This document shows positions 17,287-25,986 of a stretch of DNA of 64,000 nt, piece by piece (the first letter of the stretch is position 1; the number at the start of each line of letters is the position of its first letter). The notes beneath the pieces were generated by a model. The model saw nothing but the letters and a program-made list of their open reading frames with translations. It was not told the DNA's origin and searched no databases. The stretch is from assembly GCF_003688555.1 (NCBI RefSeq), contig NZ_REFR01000014.1, positions 1 to 64,000 of the forward strand, written 5' to 3'. The stretch is from Eilatimonas milleporae (GTDB taxonomy: Bacteria > Pseudomonadota > Alphaproteobacteria > Sphingomonadales > Kordiimonadaceae). The position numbers and the translations under genes are program-made.

Positions 17287-18942
17287 ATGTATGCTTATGA
17301 CACCTATGACCGCGCCATTGTGGATGCCCGCGTCGAGGAATTCCGCGAACAGGTCGGCCGCCGACTGCGCGGGGAACTGACGGAAGAGGAATTCAAGCCC
17401 CTTCGGCTTATGAACGGCCTGTATCTGCAACTGCATGCCTATATGCTGCGGGTGGCGATCCCTTACGGCACACTGTCCTCAAACCAGTTGCGCCGGCTGG
17501 CCCATATCGCAAGACGGTACGACAAGGGCTACGGCCATTTCACCACCCGTCAGAACATCCAGTATAACTGGCCGAAACTGGTGGAAACGCCGGACATGCT
17601 GGCCGAGCTGGCGGATGTGGAAATGCATGCCATCCAGACCTCCGGAAATTGTATCCGCAATGTGACAACGGATCACTTTGCCGGCGCTGCGGCCGATGAG
17701 GTGGCGGACCCCCGCCCTTATGCCGAACTGATCCGCCAATGGTCCAGTTTTCATCCTGAATTTTCGTTTCTGCCGCGCAAGTTCAAGATCGCCGTAACCG
17801 GTGCACCGAGCGACCGTGCCGCTGTCAAATGGCATGATATCGGCCTGGTTCTGAAACGGGACGATACGGGCCAGATCGGTTTTGAGGTTCTGGCCGGCGG
17901 CGGCATGGGACGTACCCCGGTCATTGGCAAGACAATCCGCGATTTCCTGCCGGAGAAAGACCTGCTGAGCTATCTGGAAGCGATGCTGCGCATCTATAAC
18001 GAACAGGGACGGCGCGACAATAAATACAAGGCCCGGATCAAGATCCTGGTCGACGCTCTCGGCGCCGATAAATATGCCGCGCAGGTGGAAGCGGAATGGG
18101 AGAAAATCAGGCATCAGCCGATTGACGTCCCGGAAGAGGAAATCGCCCGCATTCAGGCGTATTTCTCCCCGCCGCCGCTGCCCGTTCTGGACGATGCGGC
18201 CGCGACCGTTGATGCCTTCGCGGCTGAAAACGGCGATTTCTCCCTTTGGGTCGCACACAACACCCATGCCCACAAGGTGCCCGGCCATGTATCGGTGACC
18301 ATTTCCCTGAAACCGCACGGCGGCATTCCGGGCGATGCCACCGACGCGCAGATGGACCTGGTCGCCGACCTGGCGGATGCGTATTCCCAAGGGGAAATCC
18401 GTGTCAGTCATGAGCAGAATCTGATCCTGCCCCATGTGGCCCGCAAGGACCTGCCCGGTCTGTGGCAGCGCCTTCTGCCGGCCGCGCTGGCAAGTGCCAA
18501 TGCGGGCCTGATCACGGATATCATTGCCTGCCCCGGACTGGATTACTGCGCGCTGGCCAATGCACGGTCGATACCCATCGCACAGGAAATCGCCAACCGT
18601 TTCGACGATATGAAGCGGATCACCGATATCGGCGCGCTCAAAATCAAGATTTCGGGCTGCATCAACAGTTGCGGTCATCACCATGCGGGCCATATCGGCA
18701 TTCTCGGCGTCGACCGCAAAGGCAAGGAAAACTACCAGATCATGCTGGGCGGCAGTGGCGCCGAAGACGCCTCGAAAGCCCAGCTCATAGGCCCCGGGTT
18801 CGACGGCGAGGCCATTGTGGACGCAGTAGAGACGGTCGTTGCCGTTTATCTGGGCGAACGGACCGAGGAGGAGATTTTCCTCGACACCTATCGCCGCATC
18901 GGCCCCGACCCGTTCAAGGAGGCGCTTTATGGCACTCATTAG
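17287..18942 (+). CDS. cysI: sulfite reductase hemoprotein (ferredoxin-type nitrite/sulfite reductase)
   Basis: About 551 residues. Six-electron reduction of sulfite to sulfide with siroheme and a [4Fe-4S] cluster. Duplicated ferredoxin-like halves are visible: YGHFTTRQNIQYNW and TSGNCIRNVTTD in the first, CPGLDYCALANARS and KISGCINSCGHHHAGHIG in the second, the latter two supplying the four cluster cysteines. No flavoprotein partner (CysJ) is encoded beside it, so ferredoxin or a similar donor is likely (inference). The ATG at 17287 has GGGAGGG upstream. An earlier in-frame ATG at 17260 lies inside the DUF2849 gene. The end overlaps the DUF934 gene by 14 bases. Confidence 0.95.
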   Translation: MYAYDTYDRAIVDARVEEFREQVGRRLRGELTEEEFKPLRLMNGLYLQLHAYMLRVAIPYGTLSSNQLRRLAHIARRYDKGYGHFTTRQNIQYNWPKLVETPDMLAELADVEMHAIQTSGNCIRNVTTDHFAGAAADEVADPRPYAELIRQWSSFHPEFSFLPRKFKIAVTGAPSDRAAVKWHDIGLVLKRDDTGQIGFEVLAGGGMGRTPVIGKTIRDFLPEKDLLSYLEAMLRIYNEQGRRDNKYKARIKILVDALGADKYAAQVEAEWEKIRHQPIDVPEEEIARIQAYFSPPPLPVLDDAAATVDAFAAENGDFSLWVAHNTHAHKVPGHVSVTISLKPHGGIPGDATDAQMDLVADLADAYSQGEIRVSHEQNLILPHVARKDLPGLWQRLLPAALASANAGLITDIIACPGLDYCALANARSIPIAQEIANRFDDMKRITDIGALKIKISGCINSCGHHHAGHIGILGVDRKGKENYQIMLGGSGAEDASKAQLIGPGFDGEAIVDAVETVVAVYLGERTEEEIFLDTYRRIGPDPFKEALYGTH

Positions 18943-19417
18943 CTTTAACCAAAGCGGCGCGCTGCTGTGGCGCAAAGACGGTGACGAGGATGCACCGGTC
19001 AATGCGCCGAGACTGGTCGGCTTTGACGGCCTTTCCGACAGCGATGCTCCGGAAACGCTGGCTTTGCATATCGATACGGAGACCAGCTTCGCCGCCCTTG
19101 CCGATATACCGGACGCTCTGGCCGGCGTGGCCATCGATTTCCCCAAGTTCAACGACGGCCGGGGGTTTTCCCTTGCCGTCAGATTGAGAAAGGATTTCGC
19201 CTATCGGGGTGAAATCCGCGCCATCGGCCACGTGATTCCGGATCAGGCCCTGTTCCTGCTGCGGGCGGGTTTCGACAGTGCGGAGGTTCCGCCGCAACGT
19301 CTGGATGCCTTTGCCGCCGCGCTGAAGCGGTTCCCCGCTTTCTACCAGACCGATGTGCGCGGGCAGATATCCGTTGCCCACCGCAGGCACACTGCCCGGG
19401 CGACGGCAGCGGAATAA
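18929..19417 (+). CDS. DUF934 domain protein of the cys operon
   Basis: About 162 residues of the DUF934 family, a constant partner of alphaproteobacterial sulfite reductases. Typical stretches are VAIDFPKFNDGRGFSLAVRLR, YRGEIRAIGHVIPDQALFLLRAGFDSAE and the end VRGQISVAHRR. No catalytic motif is known. The start at 18929 has a perfect AAGGAGG at 18916–18922 located in the last codons of cysI. It is followed three bases later by cysH. A role in assembling or regulating sulfite reduction is suggested only by context. Confidence 0.92.
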   Translation: MALISFNQSGALLWRKDGDEDAPVNAPRLVGFDGLSDSDAPETLALHIDTETSFAALADIPDALAGVAIDFPKFNDGRGFSLAVRLRKDFAYRGEIRAIGHVIPDQALFLLRAGFDSAEVPPQRLDAFAAALKRFPAFYQTDVRGQISVAHRRHTARATAAE

Positions 19418-19419
19418 TC

Positions 19420-20313
19420 ATGACGGACGCAAGCCCCCTTTCCCCGAACATACCCCCGGATGCCGTGGCAGAGACCGTCCCGGGCCCCGACAGCACCGCT
19501 GTGCGGGACCGTGCCGGCTCTGACCGTCCGCACGGGGATCTATCCGGGGAAAGCCCGCTGGCCCTGAAGGAAAGCCGCTTTTCCCTGGCACGTTATCTCG
19601 CGGCGGAACTGGAAGACAGGCTCGGCAACGCCGAAGCGGAAAGCGTGATCGACGCGGCATACAAACGCTTTGACGGCCGGTTTGCGCTGGTGTCGTCCTT
19701 TGGTGCTGACTCCGCCGTATTGCTGCATCTGGCCGCCAAAGTCTCGAAAGATATTCCCGTTCTTTTTCTGGATACGGGTAAACTGTTCGGTGAGACAAAG
19801 CGCTACCGCGACACACTTGTGGAAACCCTGGGCCTGACGGCCGTGCGCAGCATCACCCCCGATGACACCGATATCACCGCCAGCGACCCGAATGGCGACC
19901 TATGGCTCAAGGACCCCAATCACTGCTGTTTCCTGCGTAAGGTCGCGCCGCTGCACCGCGCCCTCAGCGGATTTGACGCCTGGGGCACCGGGCGCAAGCG
20001 GTATCAGGGCGGCAAGCGTGAAGACCTGCGCCATTTCGAGGCAAGCGACGGCCGCGTGAAGGTCAATCCCCTGGCCCACTGGACCCGCGATGACTTGAAA
20101 GCCTATGCCGCCGCACAGAACCTGCCGGCCCATCCGCTGGTTTCCGAAGGCTTCCTGTCCATCGGCTGCATGCCCTGCACCGACAGGGTGGCAAACGGCG
20201 AAGACGAACGTGCCGGTCGCTGGCGCGGGCAGTCCAAAAGCGAATGCGGTATTCATCTGAGCCTGTCGGAAAACGCCCGTATCGTTGACGGGGCAACGGC
20301 CCATCTGTCCTGA
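19420..20313 (+). CDS. cysH: adenylylsulfate/phosphoadenylylsulfate reductase (iron-sulfur type)
   Basis: 297 residues. Reduces activated sulfate to sulfite using thioredoxin or glutaredoxin. The PAPS-reductase fold is seen in LVSSFGADSAVLLHLAA, PVLFLDTGKLFGET and the catalytic ECGIHL near the C-terminus. The pairs HCCFLRK and GCMPCTD are the four cysteines of the [4Fe-4S] cluster that mark the APS-reducing bacterial type, so APS is the likelier substrate (established family knowledge). The N-terminus is long, with about 60 variable residues before the fold, and an internal start cannot be excluded. The start follows the DUF934 stop by three bases. No ATP sulfurylase genes lie in the window. 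Confidence 0.94.
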   Translation: MTDASPLSPNIPPDAVAETVPGPDSTAVRDRAGSDRPHGDLSGESPLALKESRFSLARYLAAELEDRLGNAEAESVIDAAYKRFDGRFALVSSFGADSAVLLHLAAKVSKDIPVLFLDTGKLFGETKRYRDTLVETLGLTAVRSITPDDTDITASDPNGDLWLKDPNHCCFLRKVAPLHRALSGFDAWGTGRKRYQGGKREDLRHFEASDGRVKVNPLAHWTRDDLKAYAAAQNLPAHPLVSEGFLSIGCMPCTDRVANGEDERAGRWRGQSKSECGIHLSLSENARIVDGATAHLS

Positions 20314-20457
20314 TACCCGCCGATCGGGCAAAGGCAAAACACTGTCCGGCCATCACATCTGCGCGAGCCGCTACGGGACGCTTCGGATTAGTTTTTCTTA
20401 TCCAAAAATCATGCTAGCGTGCCCTTTCCGCCTGATCTGAAAGGACTGCCCCCAACC

Positions 20458-21363
20458 ATGAAACGCTCCATGCTGCCCTTGAATGCCCTGCGTGCCTTTG
20501 ATGCAGCCGCCCGGCATCTCAGCTTCAAAATGGCGGCGGAAGACCTGTCGGTCACACCGGCGGCCATCAGTCAGCAAATCCGGTCCCTGGAGGAATTTCT
20601 GGGCGTGGAACTGTTCCGCCGCACCAACCGCTCTCTGGTTCTGACGGAAGCGGCACAGCTTGCCCTCGCGCCCCTGAAGGACGGTTTTGAAAAAATGGAG
20701 GAAGCGGTCGACATCCTCACCGCATCCCATTCCGCCAATGTGGTGAAAGTCTCCGTTTCACCGTCCTTTGCAAGCAAATGGCTGGTGCCGCGCCTAGCCA
20801 GTTATTATGAGCGGCGGCCGGATGCCATCGTCAAGGTGAATGCCACCATGGCGCTGACGGATTTCAAGGCGGAAGATATCGATCTCGGCATTCGCTACGG
20901 TCGCGGCACCTATGACGGTCTGCATGTGGAACCCCTGATGCGGGAAACGGTTTTCCCGGTCTGCAGTCCCGCCCTTCTGGAAGGGGACGACCCGTTACGC
21001 ACACCAGAGGACCTGCTGGAAAAAACGCTGATCCATGATGACAGTTTTTCCGAGGACGACAGCGCGCCGTCCTGGCCGATGTGGCTGAAGGCGGCCGGCG
21101 TTCTGGTGCCCGAGGGGCTGCCCGCCCTGCACTTCAACACCCACGCGCTTGCGGTCGAGGCTGCCGTTGCGGGGCGGGGCGTCGCCCTTGCCCGGTCTTC
21201 CATCGCCGAGGAAGACCTGAAAGCCGGACGCCTTGTCCAGCCTTTCGGAGAAGCCATCCCGGTGGACTTCGCCCATTATATCGTCTGCCCCGAAGACAAG
21301 CTGAAAGCCGAACGAATCCAGGATTTCATCGACTGGCTGAAAGACGAGGCCGGCGCTTACTGA
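20458..21363 (+). CDS. LysR-family transcriptional regulator (GcvA-like)
   Basis: About 301 residues. The N-terminal winged helix-turn-helix is clear: LPLNALRAFDAAARHLSF, AAEDLSVTPAAISQQIRSLEE and LFRRTNRSLVLTE. The effector-binding domain follows (VSVSPSFASKWLVPRL, DIDLGIRYGRG, GRGVALARSSI), with the pattern of GcvA-type regulators. It follows cysH by 144 bases in the same direction. Regulation of the cys operon is possible but GcvA-like proteins control many pathways, so this is inference. The ATG at 20458 begins the conserved N-terminus, and an in-frame start at 20419 would add non-conserved residues. Confidence 0.9.
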   Translation: MKRSMLPLNALRAFDAAARHLSFKMAAEDLSVTPAAISQQIRSLEEFLGVELFRRTNRSLVLTEAAQLALAPLKDGFEKMEEAVDILTASHSANVVKVSVSPSFASKWLVPRLASYYERRPDAIVKVNATMALTDFKAEDIDLGIRYGRGTYDGLHVEPLMRETVFPVCSPALLEGDDPLRTPEDLLEKTLIHDDSFSEDDSAPSWPMWLKAAGVLVPEGLPALHFNTHALAVEAAVAGRGVALARSSIAEEDLKAGRLVQPFGEAIPVDFAHYIVCPEDKLKAERIQDFIDWLKDEAGAY

Positions 21364-21380
21364 CAGGCGTGATCCCTGCG

Positions 21381-21430
21381 GAAAACACATGCCGAAAACA
21401 CATACCGAAAACACATACCGAAAACACAGT
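21381..21430. repeat. 13-bp tandem repeat, nearly four units
   Basis: The unit GAAAACACATACC occurs at 21381–21393 (one mismatch), 21394–21406 and 21407–21419, then a partial copy to 21430. It sits in the 3' intergenic region between the convergent LysR and M14 peptidase genes. Confidence 0.93.
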
Positions 21431-21463
21431 GGGCTCCCACCGGATCACCCGGCGGAAGCCCAC
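21429..21463. terminator. stem-loop between convergent genes
   Basis: GTGGGCT at 21429–21435 pairs with AGCCCAC at 21457–21463, and CCGG with CCGG further in. There is no T-run on either side, so it may stop transcription weakly or protect 3' ends of the convergent LysR and M14 peptidase transcripts. Confidence 0.45.
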
Positions 21464-21499
21464 GATGCGTTCCGTTACAGCCTCAAGCCCGGACAAGGG

Positions 21500-24118
21500 T
21501 CAGTGCTGGTGCTCGGCCCCCGCATCCTCGGCGGTTCTGGCCCTGTCAAAGGCCGTTGAGAAGAATATCGCATTCAGGAACAGTTTCTCGGTCCCCAGAT
21601 AGGTCGCCCGGAAATTGGGATTGTCCGCGAACAGGATCACGGCACCGTCCCCGACACGCTCGGCCGTCAGCATGGGCGTACCCTTGATCTCACCCACCCG
21701 CCTGTCGGATGCGTATCCTGACAGCAACGGCGCATCGGAATACACCGCCACCTGTCCGTATGGGTCTTTCGGCACCGGCAGGGGCTGCACGGTGTTCTTG
21801 TTGCTGGCCAGAAGCGGACGGACAATACCGAAGCCCAGGGGGTGGCTCATATCCAGCCGGCTTTCGAAAACAGCGCCGCCGATGATATGCTCGGCATCAT
21901 TCTGGCCTTTGTCCGCATAGGTCAGGCGGACCGGCGTTTCCGTCTTCTTGCCGTCCTTGTCGGCCTTCTTTTCGGGCGCGAACAGGGTTTTGGCCGCCCA
22001 GACGGCGCTCTGACGCTGGGCAATCAGGGTACCGCCGCCCCGTATCCAGCGTGTGACGCTTTTCTCGATATCCTTGGGCAGTTTGGCAGCCCGCCCGCCC
22101 GGCAGGATCAGGTGGCTGTAGCGGTTCCAGTCAACGGATTTGAGACGGCTTTGGCGTACCAGCGTGACCCCGATTTCCATCCGTTTGTCCAGCAGGTGCC
22201 AGATCTCCCCGGCATCGTAAGCGGAAAAGCCGTCGCCGACGACAATCAGCGGATGCGGTGCATGCAGGTCCCGCACGCTGTTACGGCCCCCCAGATCGCT
22301 GCCCGGAGTGGGCGTGCGGCCGGATGTGGCCATGTGAACGGTCAGGCCGTCCTCCTCGGCGATTTCGGTCATCAGGGAGTAAATCGCCTCTTCCGAGACC
22401 GTCTGTCTGTCCAGGGACACAATAATCGCACCGCGTTCAAAAGCCGTCGGGCCGGCGGTGGTCTCCACGGTTATGGGGTTCAGGGCCGTACGGACCAGCA
22501 CACCCGCCGACAGCAGACGATTAACGGCACGCGGCGCGTAATAGTCAGACCAGCGCAGTATGTAGGCATAAGGCGCCCTGTCCGGCATGTCGGCGCGCGG
22601 CGGCCGTGTCGGGGCGGGCGTATCCAGCGGTACGCCGATACGTCCCCTCAGCGCCGCATAATCAAGGCCGTAGGCAAGCGGCAGGGTCCAGCCCGACACA
22701 TCATAAAAAATCCTGTCGGGGAATTCGGTCCGACGTTCGAACATGGCCTTGATCAGCCGGTATTGCGGCTGATTGAGCGGCACGATCAGACCGCCCGCCC
22801 CAAAGGTCCGGCCATCCGCCCGCACATCCCGGTCAAGGCTGTAAACCCGGATGTCGTGACGGTCGAGGAATTCGGCGAATTTCGCGAGCCGGGTCGGGTC
22901 TTCCGGGGCCGCGACCACATAAGCCGTCTCGCGGTCATCCCGGGCCAGGTCCGGGACAGAGGCGAAAAACCGCGCCTGATAAGCATGCAGACGCGGACGC
23001 ATGGCGCGGGCGCCTTCAATCGTCGTCAGGCTGGTGCGGAAGTGGACGCGGATATTGTTGGCATATGTCTTCAGGCCCTGATCGCTTTCGCGGGCGATGC
23101 CCATCTGCGCACCGGCTTCGAACAGGATACCGACACCGCCATTGACCTGGGGATATGTGGACCCTTTGCCGATATAATAATTGTCGAAGGCTTCCTCGGT
23201 GAAATACAGCTTCTTTTCCGCATCCATGAAGCCGGCGTGATAGTCGGCGATATCGACCAGAAGCTCACGGGCTTCGGCGGGAATGCGGGGATTTTTGCGG
23301 GTCGGCACCCCGGGGTGAAAATAATAGGTGCTTTCGGGCCCCATTTCATGGAAATCGGCGGAAACCTGGGGCTTCCATTTATGCCAGGCCTTCAGCCAGG
23401 CCTGTGATTCCGGCTGGGTCTGCAACAGCCACTGCCGGTTCAGATCGAACCAGTAATGGTTCGTCCGCCCGCCGGGCCAGACACGATTGTGGATCTCGCT
23501 TCCCGGATCGGTGATGATGACATTGCTGCCATAGGACGTAACCCAGCCGGCCCGCCGGCTGTGGCCGTCCGGGTTGAAGATGGCCGTGATCAAAATCACG
23601 CTTTCCCGCAGCGTCCGCTCGATCTCGGTCCCTTGAGCCGCCGCCAGATGATACAGCGCCGGGACGGCCGCATCCATGCCGCTGGCCTCGGCACCATGCA
23701 CACCGTAATTGATCCAGGTCACCACGGGCAGATCGCCGGACGCCTGTTCGGCCGTTGACGGGTCGGTCCGCAGCAGGTGCTGCGTGCGGATATCGTCGAT
23801 ACGGGCGTGATTGTCGGGATGCGTGACGACCAGAAACAGAATGGGCCGTTTCTCATGGCTGTAACCGATGGTCTCGACACTCATGCGGGGGCTGGCGGCT
23901 GCCAACTGACGCAGATAGGACACCATCAGGTCATGACGGATCGGCTGGTCACCGATATCGTGCCCGAAGACCGCGGACGGTTTCAGCACAGTCTGGTCGT
24001 AGGTCACCCCGTCCACCAGATAATAGTCCAGCGGCTCCGCCCGCACGGACAGCGATGGCAGGCCTGCCCACAGTATAGCCAGCACAGCCAGCCTTTTTAA
24101 AAAACCGATGGTCATCAT
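21500..24118 (-). CDS. M14-family zinc carboxypeptidase-like exported peptidase
   Basis: About 872 residues. The signal peptide (LKRLAVLAILWAGLPSLSVRAEP) is followed by a peptidase M14 domain: NYGVHGAEASGMDAA has the zinc-binding His and Glu, NPDGHSRR and WFDLNRQW follow, VSADFHEMGPES holds the third zinc-binding His and ILFEAGAQMG fits the catalytic Glu. After about residue 400 comes a long C-terminal part with a class I glutamine-amidotransferase-like segment (HLILPGGRAAKLPKD, RWIRGGGTLIAQ), an arrangement known from large bacterial M14 proteins. The substrate is unknown, and periplasmic peptide turnover is likely. ATG codons at 24118 and 24115 are adjacent after CAAGGGGA. The longer start at 24148 is less likely. 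Confidence 0.88.
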   Translation of the reverse strand: MMTIGFLKRLAVLAILWAGLPSLSVRAEPLDYYLVDGVTYDQTVLKPSAVFGHDIGDQPIRHDLMVSYLRQLAAASPRMSVETIGYSHEKRPILFLVVTHPDNHARIDDIRTQHLLRTDPSTAEQASGDLPVVTWINYGVHGAEASGMDAAVPALYHLAAAQGTEIERTLRESVILITAIFNPDGHSRRAGWVTSYGSNVIITDPGSEIHNRVWPGGRTNHYWFDLNRQWLLQTQPESQAWLKAWHKWKPQVSADFHEMGPESTYYFHPGVPTRKNPRIPAEARELLVDIADYHAGFMDAEKKLYFTEEAFDNYYIGKGSTYPQVNGGVGILFEAGAQMGIARESDQGLKTYANNIRVHFRTSLTTIEGARAMRPRLHAYQARFFASVPDLARDDRETAYVVAAPEDPTRLAKFAEFLDRHDIRVYSLDRDVRADGRTFGAGGLIVPLNQPQYRLIKAMFERRTEFPDRIFYDVSGWTLPLAYGLDYAALRGRIGVPLDTPAPTRPPRADMPDRAPYAYILRWSDYYAPRAVNRLLSAGVLVRTALNPITVETTAGPTAFERGAIIVSLDRQTVSEEAIYSLMTEIAEEDGLTVHMATSGRTPTPGSDLGGRNSVRDLHAPHPLIVVGDGFSAYDAGEIWHLLDKRMEIGVTLVRQSRLKSVDWNRYSHLILPGGRAAKLPKDIEKSVTRWIRGGGTLIAQRQSAVWAAKTLFAPEKKADKDGKKTETPVRLTYADKGQNDAEHIIGGAVFESRLDMSHPLGFGIVRPLLASNKNTVQPLPVPKDPYGQVAVYSDAPLLSGYASDRRVGEIKGTPMLTAERVGDGAVILFADNPNFRATYLGTEKLFLNAIFFSTAFDRARTAEDAGAEHQH

Positions 24119-24196
24119 GGTCCCCTTGCCCCTTTCTTTCTCAATCATCCGACCGCACCGTATCCGGCTTTGGCTGCGGACATTCAGTGCACATCC

Positions 24197-25438
24197 TTAT
24201 TCCGGCACCGTACCGACAAGCGCATCAAAATCGATAGGACCATGCCGGTCCAGTCGGGCGGACACATCCGGCATGGTGTATTTCAGTCCGCTGCCGCAGT
24301 TGAACAGAACGGCATCAGCATCCTTCTCAAGCAGGCCGTCCGCAAGCGCTTTGCGGTATCCGGCGTAGGTCGCCGCCCCTTCGGGGCAGAGCAGAAAGCC
24401 CTCATCCCGGCCCGCATCCACACGGGCCGTTTCAATATCGGTCTCATCAACCGCGATCGCGGTACCGCCGGACTCCCTGACGGCCCGCAAGATCAGAAAA
24501 TCGCCCACGGCGACGGGCACGCGGATGCCGGTCGGCGGTCCGGCGGAGCCCTCCCAGGGGGCGGCAAACTCATCCCCTTGCTCAAAGGCGCGCACGATGG
24601 GTGCGCAGGACGCGGCCTGGACGGCAAACATCTTTGGCATCCTGCCGGTCACCCAGCCCAGAGCCGCCAGCTCGGCAAAGGCTTTCCACATGCCGATCAG
24701 CCCGGTGCCGCCGCCTGTGGGATAGAATATGGCATCCGGCAACCGCCAGCCGAGCTGGGCGGCCAGTTCCAGTCCCATGGTTTTCTTGCCTTCCAGCCGG
24801 TAGGGCTCCTTCAGGGTGGACACATCGAACCAGCCGGTACGGGGCGCCCCGTCGCCGACAATCTTCCCGCAGTCATTGATCAGACCGTTGACACGCCAGA
24901 CGCGCGCGCCCTGAAGGGCGGTCTCCCGGATATTGATGGCCGGGGTGTCGTCTGGACAGAAAACATAGGCCTCCAGCCCGGCACGGGCCGCATAAGCCGC
25001 CAGCGCCGCCCCGGCATTGCCGTTTGTGGGAATGGCCAGCCGCGTCAGCCCCAGTTCCCGCGCCATCGATACGGCCAGGGCCAGTCCGCGCGCCTTGAAA
25101 CTGCCTGTCGGCAAACGGCCCTCATCCTTTATCAGCAGGCGTCCGGTACCGCCGGCCCGGCGCATCAGGCGCGGGCACGCCACAATCGGGGTGTCGATTT
25201 CGCCTAGGCGCGTAACATTGGCGTCCTCGCGCACCGGCAACAGGGCGCGCCATTTCCAGAAACCGTCGTCCCGGGACCACACGGCGTCCCTGTCCACATG
25301 CCGGCGGACCGCATCCAGATCGTATCGCGTCAACAACGGGCGCCCTTGGCGTGACAAGCCATGCACGCGCCCTGCCTCATAATCGGTCTCACCGTTCAGG
25401 CTGCATTCCAGATGCGTTACGAAATGGCCATCCGCCAC
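24197..25438 (-). CDS. threonine synthase-like PLP-dependent enzyme
   Basis: About 413 residues, fold-type II PLP enzyme. The N-terminus THLECSLNGETDYEAGRVHG is the partly degenerate zinc-ribbon start of archaeal/actinobacterial-type threonine synthases. The PLP lysine is in LPTGSFKARG, the phosphate loop in YPTGGGTGLIGMWKA and NCGSGLKY lies near the end. Threonine synthase converts O-phosphohomoserine to threonine, but related enzymes act as diaminopropionate or cysteate ligases, so the exact reaction is not certain. The GTG at 25438 is preferred because GGGGGGAAACC lies directly upstream. The longer frame to 25543 adds residues unlike the family. It is divergent from the HNH gene. Confidence 0.8.
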   Translation of the reverse strand: MADGHFVTHLECSLNGETDYEAGRVHGLSRQGRPLLTRYDLDAVRRHVDRDAVWSRDDGFWKWRALLPVREDANVTRLGEIDTPIVACPRLMRRAGGTGRLLIKDEGRLPTGSFKARGLALAVSMARELGLTRLAIPTNGNAGAALAAYAARAGLEAYVFCPDDTPAINIRETALQGARVWRVNGLINDCGKIVGDGAPRTGWFDVSTLKEPYRLEGKKTMGLELAAQLGWRLPDAIFYPTGGGTGLIGMWKAFAELAALGWVTGRMPKMFAVQAASCAPIVRAFEQGDEFAAPWEGSAGPPTGIRVPVAVGDFLILRAVRESGGTAIAVDETDIETARVDAGRDEGFLLCPEGAATYAGYRKALADGLLEKDADAVLFNCGSGLKYTMPDVSARLDRHGPIDFDALVGTVPE

Positions 25439-25641
25439 GGTTTCCCCCCAATCATCACGAGTGCACAGCCAACGCCGGACACTGTTGAAATATCTTATGA
25501 AATAGGTGCGGCTGACACTGACGCATCCGCAGGTGACCTGCAAGGTCGCGCACTGATTTTTTACACAACCGTGACTGCAAAAGGCACCGTTGACCGGTTC
25601 GCGGATGACTCACGGACGATGGAGTGTGATAAATTCGCATC

Positions 25642-25935
25642 ATGGATACGGCTGACATATGCCCCTTGTGCGGGCGCCCTTTCGGCGGGCGTGTTGAACA
25701 GCACCACCTGATTCCGCGCTCCAAGGGCGGACGCGAGACCGTCCCCCTGCATCCGATCTGCCACCGCAAGATTCACAGCCTGTTTTCCGAAACAGTTCTG
25801 GCACGCCAATTCAATTCGATCATATCCTTGCGTGCGCATCCGGAAATTGCCAGTTTTGTCAAATGGCTGCGCGGGAAGCCGCCGGACTTTCACCGGCGGA
25901 CGGCACAGCCGGCGGCAAAGCGGCGCCGGCGGTGA
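25642..25935 (+). CDS. small HNH endonuclease-family protein
   Basis: 97 residues. A compact HNH fold is visible: ICPLCGRPF with a CxxC pair, then VEQHHLIPRSKGGRE with the central HH, and LHPICHRKIHSLF with the final Cys–His–His. The C-terminus is basic (KRRRR). Such small stand-alone HNH proteins are widespread in alphaproteobacteria next to housekeeping genes, and their role in nicking or repair is unknown. It is the first gene after a 203-base divergent gap shared with the threonine-synthase-like gene. There is no sign of mobility around it. Confidence 0.85.
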   Translation: MDTADICPLCGRPFGGRVEQHHLIPRSKGGRETVPLHPICHRKIHSLFSETVLARQFNSIISLRAHPEIASFVKWLRGKPPDFHRRTAQPAAKRRRR

Positions 25936-25986
25936 CATTTGGCGTTGTCCGGTTATCCTTTGGACACAACACGAGACGGGACAGGC

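Noticed and set aside
17479-19152. 557-codon minus-strand frame
   Set aside because: Antisense shadow of cysI and the DUF934 gene in GC-rich DNA, and no family pattern is visible.
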